Source: Tritrichomonas musculus (taxonomy: Eukaryota > Parabasalia > Tritrichomonadida > Tritrichomonadidae). Taken from it: a DNA stretch of 64,000 nucleotides. The stretch's first letter is position 1. Each line of letters opens with the position of its first letter. The position numbers were made by a program, and so were the translations under genes. The stretch covers positions 1-64,000 of the forward strand of contig JAPFFF010000047.1 in assembly GCA_039105265.1 (NCBI GenBank). Reading direction: 5' to 3'. Below are positions 10,961 through 21,157 of the stretch, piece by piece. Below the pieces are notes generated by a model. That model had not been told where the DNA came from. It saw nothing but the letters and a program-made list of their open reading frames with translations, and did no database searches.

Positions 10961-13381
10961 TCAAGATGGATCATAAAATAACTGTTTGCAATTCAAGAAA
11001 AGATTAATAATTTCTTTATTTTTATGTTCTATTGCGAATTGCAAAGCTGTCGTTTTTTCATCTTTAAATATTTTTGTATAATTTGATTGGTAACCATGAT
11101 CATTTATTGTTTTTTGGGAGATGAATTTATTAAAAATATCAATATTTGGATCTGACAATAGAATTGTAAGTAACTCAATATTTTCTTTTTCAACAACCAA
11201 ATGCAGTATTGTCATTACTTTTTTAGTAGTTGTTTCTTTAGTGAATCTATTTTCGTATATTATTTGTTTATATCTACAATTAGCATTGATATCAATATTT
11301 GGATGTGACATTAATAACTTAACAATTTCAATATTTTCTCTCTCCACAGCTAAATACAAAGGAGTCTTTCTTTCTATTATTTCTTGACATCCATTGTCAA
11401 GTTTTTGTTTGTATGTACAATATGAATTAACATCGATTTTTTGATTTGATAATAACAACTTTACAATTTCGATGTTTTCTTTTTCAATTGCTAAATGTAA
11501 AGCACTTTTGTTGTCTTCTGGGGAAATGTTCACATCAATATTAGGCAAAGATAATAAAAATCGAACAATTTCAACATTTTCTTTATCAACAGAAACAAAT
11601 AAAGCTGTTGTTTTTGCTTCACTTTCATATTCTTCTTCTATGTAATAAAAATCATCATCATTAACAACACTAATTATATTGTCATTTACATTAACATCGC
11701 ATTTTAATAACAAATATTTTATTATATCATTTAAGCCATTCATAATGGCAATATATAAAGGAGCTTTTTCTTCAAGTATTTTTCTTTCTCTCTCAGATGA
11801 TTTTTTAATTTTACCTTCTTTTATTTCATTTTTTAATTCAATATTCTTTGATAATAAAACTTGTGCAATATCTGCATATTTTTTATTCAGTGCAATATGC
11901 AATGGTGTTTTTTTCACATTCATTTCCATTTTTTTAAATAATTTGTTATTATATCCCCTCGTTTCAATATTTTCATATTCATACTCTTCAAGCAATTCAT
12001 TGATATCGATATCAGGATGTGATAAAACAATTTGAACAATTTCAATATTTCCTGTTTCAATTGCAAAATGTAGTGGATTTCCCGTTACTTTATTAATGGC
12101 ATATCTAACTGGGAAATATTCATTTAATTGAATTCTTTCTCCCTTCTGTTGAGTGTTTATCATTTTTTCTTTAATATTAATTTTTGGATTTGATAATAAA
12201 ATTTTAACTATTTCTCTATTTTCCTTCAAAATTGCAATATATATCAAAGTTTGCTTTATTTCTTTGGTAAACGTATCTATTTCATTATGTCTCTTGGCAA
12301 GTATTTGTTTGGTTGTAATGACATATCTGTAATTTATATCAATTTCAGTATTATTTAACAAATAATCTACAATGAATGGGAAATTATACTTAACAAGATT
12401 ATAAATAACTTCTGGGGAACTTAAATTGTTTGGAAAGATATTATAATATCTATATTTGATTATTTCTTTTGAAAAATCCTTCATATCTGGCATATATGTA
12501 TTTTGAATGTATTTAGCGAAATCTAAATGATTGCATTTAATTGATTCTGTAAAACATTCATCATAATTATTATCATTAGGTTTAACATTATTTTCTTCAA
12601 GAAGATGGATTAAATCTGCATTGTTAGAATGAATTGCATAAATCCATAAAGATGGCCCTAGTTCTACTTTTTTCATTTGTAAATATTTGAAAATTTGAAT
12701 TGATCCAAAAAAAGCTGAGTATTCAATCAATGTTGGCTCTTTATCAATTAAGAATTGATTTGTTTCAAAAATTGAAGGTTTGATTATAGTTGAAAGAGAT
12801 AAATTTGTTTTATTGGTATAGGCAATAAATTCTTCAATTAGATCATTTCGAATTAAATCGCATATATAATTATCATTTTCGCCAATTTCTCTTTTTTTAT
12901 CAAAAATATCAAAATTTTCTTCATTTCGGTTAATTTGTTCGCCTTTAAAAAAAGATAATATTTCATATGAAAAATAATCATAATAATTTGCTTTTTTATT
13001 GTTACATAACCAAAAAGCAATTGAATCATTTATCGTGAACATTTTTTCTTTAAAAAGATATAAAAGAATCCTTTTATTTTGACGGAAAAAATTGAAAATT
13101 TCTTTATTTGTAAAAGATTGTCGAATGTCTTCTTTAAAAAGTGAAAGAATTTGCTCAATCTTTGTGAAAAAATTGTTTGTATGATGATGATTATCTAGTA
13201 TTTTTGATATTAACATGATAATTTCTATGAGTTTATAACATTTTTCCTGATCATTAAGATTTTTGAAATAATTATAATTCGTTAAATCGTAATTGTCATC
13301 AATGTTTTCTTCATTTTCAATAAAATCGAGAAACAAATCTTGAATGTTTTTCATTTCTTCAATGCAAGGTAGTACTTCCAT
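10961..13381 (-). CDS. Large ankyrin-repeat protein (806 aa)
   Basis: The start is the ATG at 13379-13381. The first ~180 residues are helical and Asn/Asp/Lys-rich, as in the front parts of many trichomonad ankyrin proteins. From about residue 190 on there are ankyrin repeats of the type TPLHxAxxxxNIEIVxLLLSxPxIDIN, at least ten including decayed ones. They are interrupted by insertions of 15-30 residues that carry runs such as YEYENIETRG and YCTYKQKLDNG. Matching motifs visible are TPLHIALNKKYADI, SALHLAIEKENIEIV and TPLYLAVERENIEIV. These are protein-binding solenoids; the partner is unknown. No membrane segment or enzyme domain is seen. The family is very large in trichomonads and copies differ mainly in repeat number. 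Confidence 0.88.
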   Translation of the reverse strand: MEVLPCIEEMKNIQDLFLDFIENEENIDDNYDLTNYNYFKNLNDQEKCYKLIEIIMLISKILDNHHHTNNFFTKIEQILSLFKEDIRQSFTNKEIFNFFRQNKRILLYLFKEKMFTINDSIAFWLCNNKKANYYDYFSYEILSFFKGEQINRNEENFDIFDKKREIGENDNYICDLIRNDLIEEFIAYTNKTNLSLSTIIKPSIFETNQFLIDKEPTLIEYSAFFGSIQIFKYLQMKKVELGPSLWIYAIHSNNADLIHLLEENNVKPNDNNYDECFTESIKCNHLDFAKYIQNTYMPDMKDFSKEIIKYRYYNIFPNNLSSPEVIYNLVKYNFPFIVDYLLNNTEIDINYRYVITTKQILAKRHNEIDTFTKEIKQTLIYIAILKENREIVKILLSNPKINIKEKMINTQQKGERIQLNEYFPVRYAINKVTGNPLHFAIETGNIEIVQIVLSHPDIDINELLEEYEYENIETRGYNNKLFKKMEMNVKKTPLHIALNKKYADIAQVLLSKNIELKNEIKEGKIKKSSERERKILEEKAPLYIAIMNGLNDIIKYLLLKCDVNVNDNIISVVNDDDFYYIEEEYESEAKTTALFVSVDKENVEIVRFLLSLPNIDVNISPEDNKSALHLAIEKENIEIVKLLLSNQKIDVNSYCTYKQKLDNGCQEIIERKTPLYLAVERENIEIVKLLMSHPNIDINANCRYKQIIYENRFTKETTTKKVMTILHLVVEKENIELLTILLSDPNIDIFNKFISQKTINDHGYQSNYTKIFKDEKTTALQFAIEHKNKEIINLFLNCKQLFYDPS

Positions 13382-15206
13382 TTTGTAAATTTATGCCCAA
13401 TATTTTCAAAATAAAAAAAAGAACTTTTGAATCGATTGAAAAGTCCAATTTGGAAAAAGGTATACAAACTCTTTTCTTTCAATTTGTTGAAAGCAAAAAG
13501 TTGGTGATTTTAAGACTTACTAAAATTTTAATAGCATATTTTAAATCCTTATCATATGTATAATTGTTTGATACTATTTATAACCTGTTTAGTTCATTAC
13601 ATAAGAAATTAGAATTTTTATTCTTTACTTTTTGAAAAATTTAAAAACCCTAGAAAAGTGGTGATTAAAATATTATTTTTTTATTTTTGAACTTATACTT
13701 TTCTATATTATTATATTTGTTTGTTTATAAAATAAAAATATATTTAATTAATTAAGAATATGTGGAGATACGAAAAATCAAAAATCGATATTTCAATAAT
13801 TTCCAAATAATTTCTAATCCCTTCGATACATTTTCCTGTAATGATTTTTTCGTTTTATATATTTTATTTTACATGATATATCTCGTTAATTGGTAGATTT
13901 ATCTAGGATTTATTGAGATAAAGCTAAAATATTAATTTTTTTGACGGTTTAAGGAGAAAAAAAGGTTAATTTTTTTTTCTGAAGAGGTGAAGTCGTCAAT
14001 CTAAGCGAATTCAATTTTTTTTAAAAAGGTGAAGTCGTCAATCTAAGAGAATTCAATTTTGAATGCATTGAAATCACGATCAAAATTACCTAAAGATTTA
14101 AAATAATAATATATTTATTTATAATCCAATTTTTTGAGAAAAATATGGAAAATTAAACAAAAATTATAATTGAGAAGTGAAAATTTTATTATAGTTTTTC
14201 TTTCAATTTATAAAAAAATTTAAATAATAATATTTTTATATTACATTTTATTTATATTAAATTAAATATCTAATTCATTTTATATATTGAATTATAATAT
14301 ATAATATGAGATATCTAATGATATATTTGATATTTGTTAGGATATGAAATAATGAAAAATCATTAAAATTCAGTTTCGAAAGTTTTTTTTAATTTGCTGA
14401 AAAATTATCGATACATTTAATCTAAATAGGCATTTTAGATATTCATTGAGATTTACATAATAATCCATATTATTAAATCATGTATATTATATTGTTTAAT
14501 ATAATATTAATTAATTGCTTAAGATATCTATACAATATTAATTTTATAAATTCAGAATGCATTCAAATAATAAAATATATTTATCTTATTTTTATAAATT
14601 GCATTTCACAATATAATATATTTTATAATTTTAAATGTATATTAATATATATAAAAACAATGAAATTATAAAATGCAATAATTAAAATGATAATTTTTTT
14701 TAGATTCTCAAAAAATAATCAAAAAAACTATTAATAACAATAAATATATATATGTAAACATTTATATGTATATATTTATTTAAAAAATGTTAATAAAAAA
14801 GATTTTTTATTCAAATTTATAAAACAATCATTTTCAAACTTTTTCAATTTTGAAAATTTGTAAACTAATCAAAATTAGACAAAATTAAATTTCTTTTTAT
14901 ACTGGAAATTATTAGTTAAAATTTTAATATTTTTAAATATATATAAATATGAGTTTTTATAAAATAAAATAATAATATAGAAAAGGTATTGTCCGAAAAA
15001 ATAGAGTTTGGGTACCTTTATTTGGAATTTTTTTTTTTTCCTTTCAGAAATACGATACAAAGGTTAGTATTATTTTTAATCTCTAAAATCTCATATTAAA
15101 AATAAAAAGGACAATTTTCAATTAAAAGATATAATACAATTCATATTGACTGTGATTGAAAAATTTTGCAAATAAAGTATCTTTTTATATTTAAATAACA
15201 ATACAC
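13382..15206. other. AT-rich intergenic region
   Basis: No gene is supported. Short frames at 14480-14671 and 14875-15060 consist of Ile, Tyr, Lys and Asn from AT-rich sequence and have no domain. The only structure seen is the direct repeat at 13985-14062. Confidence 0.5.
13985..14062. repeat. Two tandem copies of a 42-bp unit
   Basis: AGGTGAAGTCGTCAATCTAAG starting at 13985 recurs at 14027, in each case followed by GAATTCAATTTT. The copies differ at one base in the first 36. The unit is richer in G and C than its surroundings. I saw no inverted partner that would make it a transposon end. Confidence 0.75.
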
Positions 15207-15488
15207 ACGCTAAGGTGGGAATCTGTAATTTTTGAATTTTACAGGAATTTCTTCCACATCTTTCAAATTGAAATTATTATCCCAAAACAAATAGGTACCA
15301 TTTGGCGGTTTTTTCTTACAATCCTTTGAATTAGGGAAATCAATGAACCATGCATTTTTCTGGTGGAGGGCGGAAGGCTTCCTCGTTGGCCAGTGCCACG
15401 CGAGGTGGTACACAATTGGCCTATAAATTGACCTATTTTTAGCGTCTTCGAGGAACATTGAACGAAAGTGACAATAAAAAAGCTATAT
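15207..15488 (-). other. In-frame coding-like continuation of the fucosyltransferase-like gene
   Basis: Behind the stop of the glycosyltransferase at 15489 the same frame meets a TAA (15489-15491) and a TAG (15483-15485) and then stays open to 15207. The text there looks like real protein and not AT-noise: YHLAWHWPTRKPS, AWFIDFPNSKDC and YLFWDNNFNLKD, rich in Trp, Pro and Cys. The frame is unchanged across the two stops and no splice signals with the usual branch motif lie between. So the protein either once ended near 15207 and now ends about 90 residues early, or the stops are passed in some way. It might also start on its own at the ATG at 15456-15458. Confidence 0.55.
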
Positions 15489-16934
15489 TTACCAATTCAT
15501 ATTGAAATTCATTTCCTTGAATTTGCAATGTTCCAAACTCACGCATTCATGGTCACCGATTTCAAAAAAATAATTGTTTGCATAGCCAGCTGTAGTCATT
15601 CTTAACTCCAAGAGGAGTCTGTTCCAGTTACTTCCAATTGTGCCAATAACGAATGTTGAAAACAGAGAATGCTTAATGTTTGCGAGCATCTGAGGAACCA
15701 AAACGCTTCCCAAAGTCATTGACTCTTCGAAACCTAAATTATCAAGCTGAAAATCAAAATATGTAATCGATTCATTTGTTTGATGAAGGAACCAATCAAT
15801 TATATTTTGATCTTCACTGCTTAAAAAAACATTTAATCTGTCTTTATTTAATATTTTTTTAATCATTTTTAACGCAACCATGCAATCGTTACCGTCAACT
15901 AGCGTCATTTCAGCTCCTTTATCACCACGTCTAACATGAACAGACACGTCATAATTATCAACAGGATTGACAAGGAAGTCTTCTTCAATTTCTTTCACCC
16001 ATTTTCTGGCAACTTCATTGACACGATAAAGATAGGCCGTCGAACACAAACGCCAATAGAAATATGATAAATCTTCTGGTATTTTCAAACGCTTAATAAT
16101 TGGAACAATAATGTCTGGAACAATGTGATTATCAGATAGATACTCATACTTTATATCAACGTCTTTTGAATAGTTTTTTATCGTACAATTCGTTATCGGT
16201 TGAAAAAAGCAGTCAAAATTGTTAATTGGCTTCTTATAATAATGATATTTACGGGATTTTCCTGTATGACTTCTTTTCTTTTGCTTGTCAATGAACTCTT
16301 GTTGCATAGGATTAGTTTTTCCACCACAAAATGGTCCATCACTCCATATGATATCATATTCTCCCCAAACTAAAATTCGATCATTCATCATGGCTATACC
16401 AAGTAATGCTCCAACTGTATGTATAACTGAACCAAAGCCGCTGTATGGTGAACTTGGAGCCAAAAATTTTTTATTTTTACACGATTGTGGATGCTGGTGT
16501 TTGTAAATAAGGTGTAGAACATCTTTGATGCCTGGAATAACATCTAGTCCAGTTTTTTGATAATTTGGTGCATTTAATTTGAATGAACGATCTGGCCATT
16601 TTGTATGATTATCAACATATTCCTTCTGTGATAATTGTTTGTCTTTATCATAAATCAATGATCTTTCTATTTTCTTTGGTTTTTCTGCAACATTGGGAAA
16701 TAAGACATTCAGAGCTTCATTAATAACATATGGATTGTAATTTGAAAGATTTCCCCAAAATAAAGAACCTTTGTCAAAATTTTGGTAAAATAAATTTAAA
16801 GATATGAGTTTTGTACTAAAAAAAAAGCTTGCTACGACTTGGTGATCAAAATGATAAAAAAAAAATAGAACAAACGAAAAAGTAACAATAAATACCAAAA
16901 ATATTCTGTTCCAAAAATTCCTATAATATTTCAT
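15489..16934 (-). CDS. Fucosyltransferase-like type II membrane glycosyltransferase
   Basis: The start is the ATG at 16932-16934. Residues ~9-28 form one hydrophobic segment after a short basic front, the layout of a Golgi type II enzyme. The middle holds PYSGFGSVIHTVGALL. The second half has VHVRRGDKGAEM and, later, GTIGSNWNRLLLELR. These resemble the HVRRTDK donor-binding motif and the late SxxSNxxRLxxEL motif of alpha-1,6-fucosyltransferases (GT23, FUT8-like) and O-fucosyltransferase relatives, which use GDP-fucose. Length (481 aa) is a little short for FUT8. The same frame continues after two stops (see 15207-15488), so the C terminus may be cut. A fucosyltransferase-superfamily fold is likely; linkage and acceptor are not known. 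Confidence 0.6.
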   Translation of the reverse strand: MKYYRNFWNRIFLVFIVTFSFVLFFFYHFDHQVVASFFFSTKLISLNLFYQNFDKGSLFWGNLSNYNPYVINEALNVLFPNVAEKPKKIERSLIYDKDKQLSQKEYVDNHTKWPDRSFKLNAPNYQKTGLDVIPGIKDVLHLIYKHQHPQSCKNKKFLAPSSPYSGFGSVIHTVGALLGIAMMNDRILVWGEYDIIWSDGPFCGGKTNPMQQEFIDKQKKRSHTGKSRKYHYYKKPINNFDCFFQPITNCTIKNYSKDVDIKYEYLSDNHIVPDIIVPIIKRLKIPEDLSYFYWRLCSTAYLYRVNEVARKWVKEIEEDFLVNPVDNYDVSVHVRRGDKGAEMTLVDGNDCMVALKMIKKILNKDRLNVFLSSEDQNIIDWFLHQTNESITYFDFQLDNLGFEESMTLGSVLVPQMLANIKHSLFSTFVIGTIGSNWNRLLLELRMTTAGYANNYFFEIGDHECVSLEHCKFKEMNFNMNW

Positions 16935-17213
16935 CTTGTTATACTTCTTTCTTCAAAGAAGTAATCAAAGCTTCAGATAAATATTAAAACTAAGACGTTA
17001 ACAAAATTCTCAATTCTCACAAAACAAATTGTATTAATTCAATATTTAAAATCGTTTTATCTTATTATTTTAATAATAATTTAATAATAGTTATAGTATA
17101 TAAATTAAATAAATTATATTTTAAAAAAATATCCAATTAAATTATTTGGCTATTTGGTATATTTGTGGATATATTCGTATAAAATTAACGTTATCGCATT
17201 TAATAAAAGAATA

Positions 17214-20070
17214 GACCCTATTAAGGTGTACATTCAATTTTTATGTATTCAAAAAATGACAACAAAAATACAAATTTTGCAAAAATTTTACTATGAATGT
17301 TTATTTTTATTTGTAAAATATACATTAAAAGTAATAACATTTTTAAAAAATATATTTAGAATATCTCACATCTTTTTGAATCCATAGATGATTCCATGAA
17401 TTTTGATTCAAAAAATCTGGCTAGTTTGAGTTAAAACTTGAAATATTGATAATATTTTGCAATTTTAAGAAGAATTATTTTATAAAATCCAAAATTCCGA
17501 CGATGGGAATTTTATTCTAGATAGATCTTATCTTTGAATACTTTACTTATTTTTTCACATCAGAAATGTTATTTTACTCATAATTTTTCAATTGTTTATA
17601 TTTTACACACTCTCAATTATTTCATAAAAAAGAACTCGATATTCTGAGATATACAATTATTTCATAAAACTTAACACAATTTTCTGATCATTCAAATATT
17701 TCATAAAAAAACTAATTCAATTTTTTATAGGCGTTTTTCTTAATCTAAATCATGAATCAACTTTCATATAATCATATTTGGGAACTAAACCAACAGCAAT
17801 CTATTCAAATTACACAATTACTTGAAAAAATCACTACGTTGGAAAATAATTATCTCAAAATGGAAGATAAATATCAAAAAGTTCTTCAAAATTTGAAAAT
17901 AGAAAACAAAAAATTATTAGAAGAAATTGAACAAATTAAAGAGTACAACAACAAGCTAAAAGAGGATGTTTCTAAAAAAAATTCCTATTATTTTAAATAT
18001 ATTAGACTAATTCAAGAAATTAATAAATTAAAAGCTAAAATAGATGACTTAAATAAAAAAAATCAAGAAGCTATTAATGAATTTACAATTGAATCAGAAT
18101 CAAATAAAAAAAGTGAAATATGGTATGATACAACTGAATATTTGTTATTTAGAAAAAATAACAATGATTCTTTTGATTTATTCATACAAGAATTAATAGA
18201 AAATGCAAAAGTTTCAGTTTATGGAAGAAGATATTCAGATTTTTATAAGACCATTTGTCTTGGATTGTACTTTACTAATACAAGTTCATATAAAGCACTA
18301 CAAAAGATTATACCTGTACCTTCTATCACAACTTTATATTATTTTTCACGTCAATATTTAGGAGATTATAAAATATCACTTACTTCAATTGAAAAAACGG
18401 ATTTTATTTTTAATGAATTTAAAAATACTTTTTTTCAGAATTTTGAATCATTAATCAACTGTTCATTAGCAATTGACCAAACTATTGGAATAAGAAATCC
18501 AATGTTTTTCAATAATCATAAAAAAAATAATTATTTATGCTTATATTACCTTCAACCAATAAATAATTTTTATCCAAATGTTCCAATTTATATTGAATTT
18601 GACTTAAACGGTCGGATGAGTAAAAAAACATTAGAAAATTCAAAAAAAATTAGAGAAATTGCTAAAAATAACGGTTTTGTAATTAAATATATATGTACTG
18701 ATGCAGACACTCCCACTAATCCATGGCACACATCTATTATAAATAAAAAATATAACCCAGAAATTCAGAGTATGTATGATTCAATTAAAAATATGCCAGA
18801 ATTATCATTTTCTACAGATTTTTTTCACGCTTTAAAAAGCCAAAAAAAACGTTTTTTTAGATGCAAATTATATTTAAATAAAAAATCACAGAGTGTTGAT
18901 AAACATGTTGTAAGATTATATTTAGGATTAACTGTAGGAAAAAGTAAAGCATTTACTGATGAAAGTATACAAAGTGGATTTAAAGATAAATATGCATTAG
19001 AATTTTTTTCACCAAAAGTTCTCATTGAATCACTTAAACAAAAAGAAACTATATCTTTTGCTTATTATTTGTTACCATTCACATTTTGGTATTTAGCAGA
19101 TAAAGTTCTTTTTATTGGACGACAAGACCGATTGAATCTTTTGAATATTGCCTTCTCAATTTTTCAATTTGAACTTCACAATTTCCCAAATTCAGATCCA
19201 AATGATCGTTTTTCTTCAAAAAAAACAAAAAATACATTAAAATTATCTTTTTATAGAAAAATTGATCTTATAAGATACTTGAACTCTATAGTTTGCTTAG
19301 GAGATTCCATAAAAAATAGTTCCGAAAATGTTGGTACTGAAAGAATATCTACTAAATGCGAAGAAAATTTTTTTGGGAATGTAAGATCTGATCTTAATGA
19401 TTCACTTGATGCCGATTTATTTTTGAGCATAGTTGCTAGGAAAATAATTAAAAAGAAAATTTTTTTTCAAAATAACATAGTGAAAATTCCAAATTACAAA
19501 GAAAATAATATAGCAGGAGTTCCTACTTACAATGATGATGACAATATTGATATAGATGATAAAAAAATAATAAATGAATGCTTTTATATAAGGAAATTTG
19601 TGGTAAATGAAATTAGCACTTTTTCAGAAAAAAATATACCTGAAACTATTCAAATTTTAAAAGTTTTAAACATTAAACCATATTTATCAACCAATTATTC
19701 TGAAAAAAATGAAAGTTATACATCAGGATCACAACTTTTATGCAGATTTAATATGATCAAAAATAAGCATTACTTTTCTCAACCAAATGAAATTTAAATT
19801 TATAAAATAAGTAAAGAAAAAAATATATATTCTATATTTAATTTTTTTTATTTTATATTGGTAAAGATATTTTGTTTTTTTCAATTTCAATTATGTAAAA
19901 AAATAAACTTATCAATTTGTAAAATGTTCTCTCAAAAAAATAAATAAATTTATTTTTATATTGTACGTCAATTTTATCATTCTATTCAGAAATTAGATTT
20001 GAGTCATCGTATATTATATCATATTGCAATATTATATAAAATCCATCTTTTTTTCTACCTTTATATGGTC
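17214..20070 (+). mobile_element. Whole-looking DNA transposon with its own transposase, 2857 bp
   Basis: The left end reads GACCCTATTAAGGT and the complement of the right end GACCATATAAAGGT. A perfect 10-bp direct repeat TAAAAGAATA flanks it at 17204-17213 and 20071-20080. One long gene (17752-19797) fills the middle. The last ~550 bp before that gene and the ~270 bp after it match the short element at 42543-43307, which is an internally deleted relative. A 10-bp duplication fits Mutator-like elements, but the transposase does not look like a textbook MULE protein (see its entry). Perfect duplication and an unbroken gene point to a young insertion. Confidence 0.88.
17752..19797 (+). CDS. Transposase of the 17.2-20.1 kb element (681 aa)
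   Basis: The start is the ATG at 17752. Residues ~10-125 form a coiled coil (heptads of Leu, Ile, Glu and Lys). The rest looks like an RNase-H-type DDE transposase. AIDQT at about 243-247 could give the first acidic residue and ICTDADT near 322 the second. CEENFFGNVRSDLN near 538 could give the last, since ENFFG.(I/V)R is the form known from P-element/THAP9 transposases. In P elements the target duplication is 8 bp, here it is 10, so the superfamily is left open: MULE, P-like or an undescribed trichomonad group. No zinc finger or THAP domain is visible, and the coiled coil takes that place. The gene is unbroken and lies inside matched ends, so it may be active. Confidence 0.78.
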   Translation: MNQLSYNHIWELNQQQSIQITQLLEKITTLENNYLKMEDKYQKVLQNLKIENKKLLEEIEQIKEYNNKLKEDVSKKNSYYFKYIRLIQEINKLKAKIDDLNKKNQEAINEFTIESESNKKSEIWYDTTEYLLFRKNNNDSFDLFIQELIENAKVSVYGRRYSDFYKTICLGLYFTNTSSYKALQKIIPVPSITTLYYFSRQYLGDYKISLTSIEKTDFIFNEFKNTFFQNFESLINCSLAIDQTIGIRNPMFFNNHKKNNYLCLYYLQPINNFYPNVPIYIEFDLNGRMSKKTLENSKKIREIAKNNGFVIKYICTDADTPTNPWHTSIINKKYNPEIQSMYDSIKNMPELSFSTDFFHALKSQKKRFFRCKLYLNKKSQSVDKHVVRLYLGLTVGKSKAFTDESIQSGFKDKYALEFFSPKVLIESLKQKETISFAYYLLPFTFWYLADKVLFIGRQDRLNLLNIAFSIFQFELHNFPNSDPNDRFSSKKTKNTLKLSFYRKIDLIRYLNSIVCLGDSIKNSSENVGTERISTKCEENFFGNVRSDLNDSLDADLFLSIVARKIIKKKIFFQNNIVKIPNYKENNIAGVPTYNDDDNIDIDDKKIINECFYIRKFVVNEISTFSEKNIPETIQILKVLNIKPYLSTNYSEKNESYTSGSQLLCRFNMIKNKHYFSQPNEI

Positions 20071-20170
20071 TAAAAGAATATTGCATAAAAAACAATGAAT
20101 ATATTCATAAAAAAACTATTTTATTAGTAATTAGAAAATTAAATTTTTATTCAAAAATATAAACAAATGA

Positions 20171-21157
20171 TTAATTCGGTAATACTTCATATGAATCATT
20201 AATTGGATCTTCACATTTATTTAATTTTGAAAATTCACTTATTACTTCCTTTTGACAAATTTCATTGTTTTTAATGATTTCATTTTCATTATAAATTAAA
20301 TACTCATCGTTTAAAATATCATCAATTGATGGTCTTAATTTTGGATCAAATGACGTGCATCTTTTAACAAGGCTTTTAAGTTTTGTATCAATTCCATCTC
20401 TGAATGATAAATTGCCACTCGTGATCTGGTTTATAACATATTCTTGATCTCCATCTTTATATGGAAACTGCAATTCTGATATTGTATATAACGTGATTCC
20501 AATAGAATATATATCAGTTTTCTGTGTATCAAATTCGCCTTCAACAAATAATTCAGGAGCTCCATAATAAATTGTGCCATTTTTAGATTCGTTTCCAGCC
20601 TTTAAACTTATTTTGCAATATCCAAAATCACACAATTTAGGATTTAAATTTTCATCAAGTAATATGTTCTCTGATTTTATATCTCCATGTGCTACACCAT
20701 TTTTGTGAAGATATTTGGTCGCTTTTAAAAATCCGTTTATAATTTTTTTCTTCTGTGCTTCACAACTGAATCCAACATTTGTTGCATATGATAACAAATC
20801 GCCTTTAGAACAATATTCCATTATTATTACATAATATTCTTCTTCGTTTGCATTTTTAAATTCGAAAAATTCTCTCATTGAGATTATATTTGGATGATTA
20901 ATTGACTGAAGTACCTTTACTTCATTGAATACAGATTTTTCTATTTTTTTACAAGAAATATCAATTTTTGACATAATTTTGGCACAATATTTTTGATGAT
21001 TACATTGATCTTCCACAACAAAAATAACTGATGTGCTTCCACAGTTAAGATAACTTATTACATTATAACAATGGAATGATTGAGGAATATTAATTGGGTA
21101 TCCATTCTCGGTATTTGATTTAATCATTGGGAAAATGAACCATTTTATTTTTGACAT
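20171..21157 (-). CDS. Ser/Thr protein kinase (328 aa)
   Basis: The start is the ATG at 21155-21157. The kinase domain covers nearly the whole protein, about residues 30-290. It has an N-lobe NCGSTSVIFVVED in place of the glycine loop, KYCAKIM with the beta-3 lysine, EVKVLQSINHPNI with the helix-C glutamate, the catalytic loop HGDIKSEN, CDFGYCK, GTIYYGAPEL and TDIYSIGITLY, and a conserved arginine in KLRPS. The HGD in place of HRD marks a non-RD kinase, usually not dependent on activation-loop phosphorylation. The overall pattern is that of the expanded CAMK-like kinases of trichomonads. The short C-terminal tail has no domain. It lies just downstream of the transposon, tail to tail with it. 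Confidence 0.9.
   Translation of the reverse strand: MSKIKWFIFPMIKSNTENGYPINIPQSFHCYNVISYLNCGSTSVIFVVEDQCNHQKYCAKIMSKIDISCKKIEKSVFNEVKVLQSINHPNIISMREFFEFKNANEEEYYVIIMEYCSKGDLLSYATNVGFSCEAQKKKIINGFLKATKYLHKNGVAHGDIKSENILLDENLNPKLCDFGYCKISLKAGNESKNGTIYYGAPELFVEGEFDTQKTDIYSIGITLYTISELQFPYKDGDQEYVINQITSGNLSFRDGIDTKLKSLVKRCTSFDPKLRPSIDDILNDEYLIYNENEIIKNNEICQKEVISEFSKLNKCEDPINDSYEVLPN

Noticed and set aside
14480-15060. Small genes in the 14.4-15.1 kb region
   Set aside because: The frames consist almost wholly of Ile, Tyr, Lys, Asn and Phe from AT-rich DNA.
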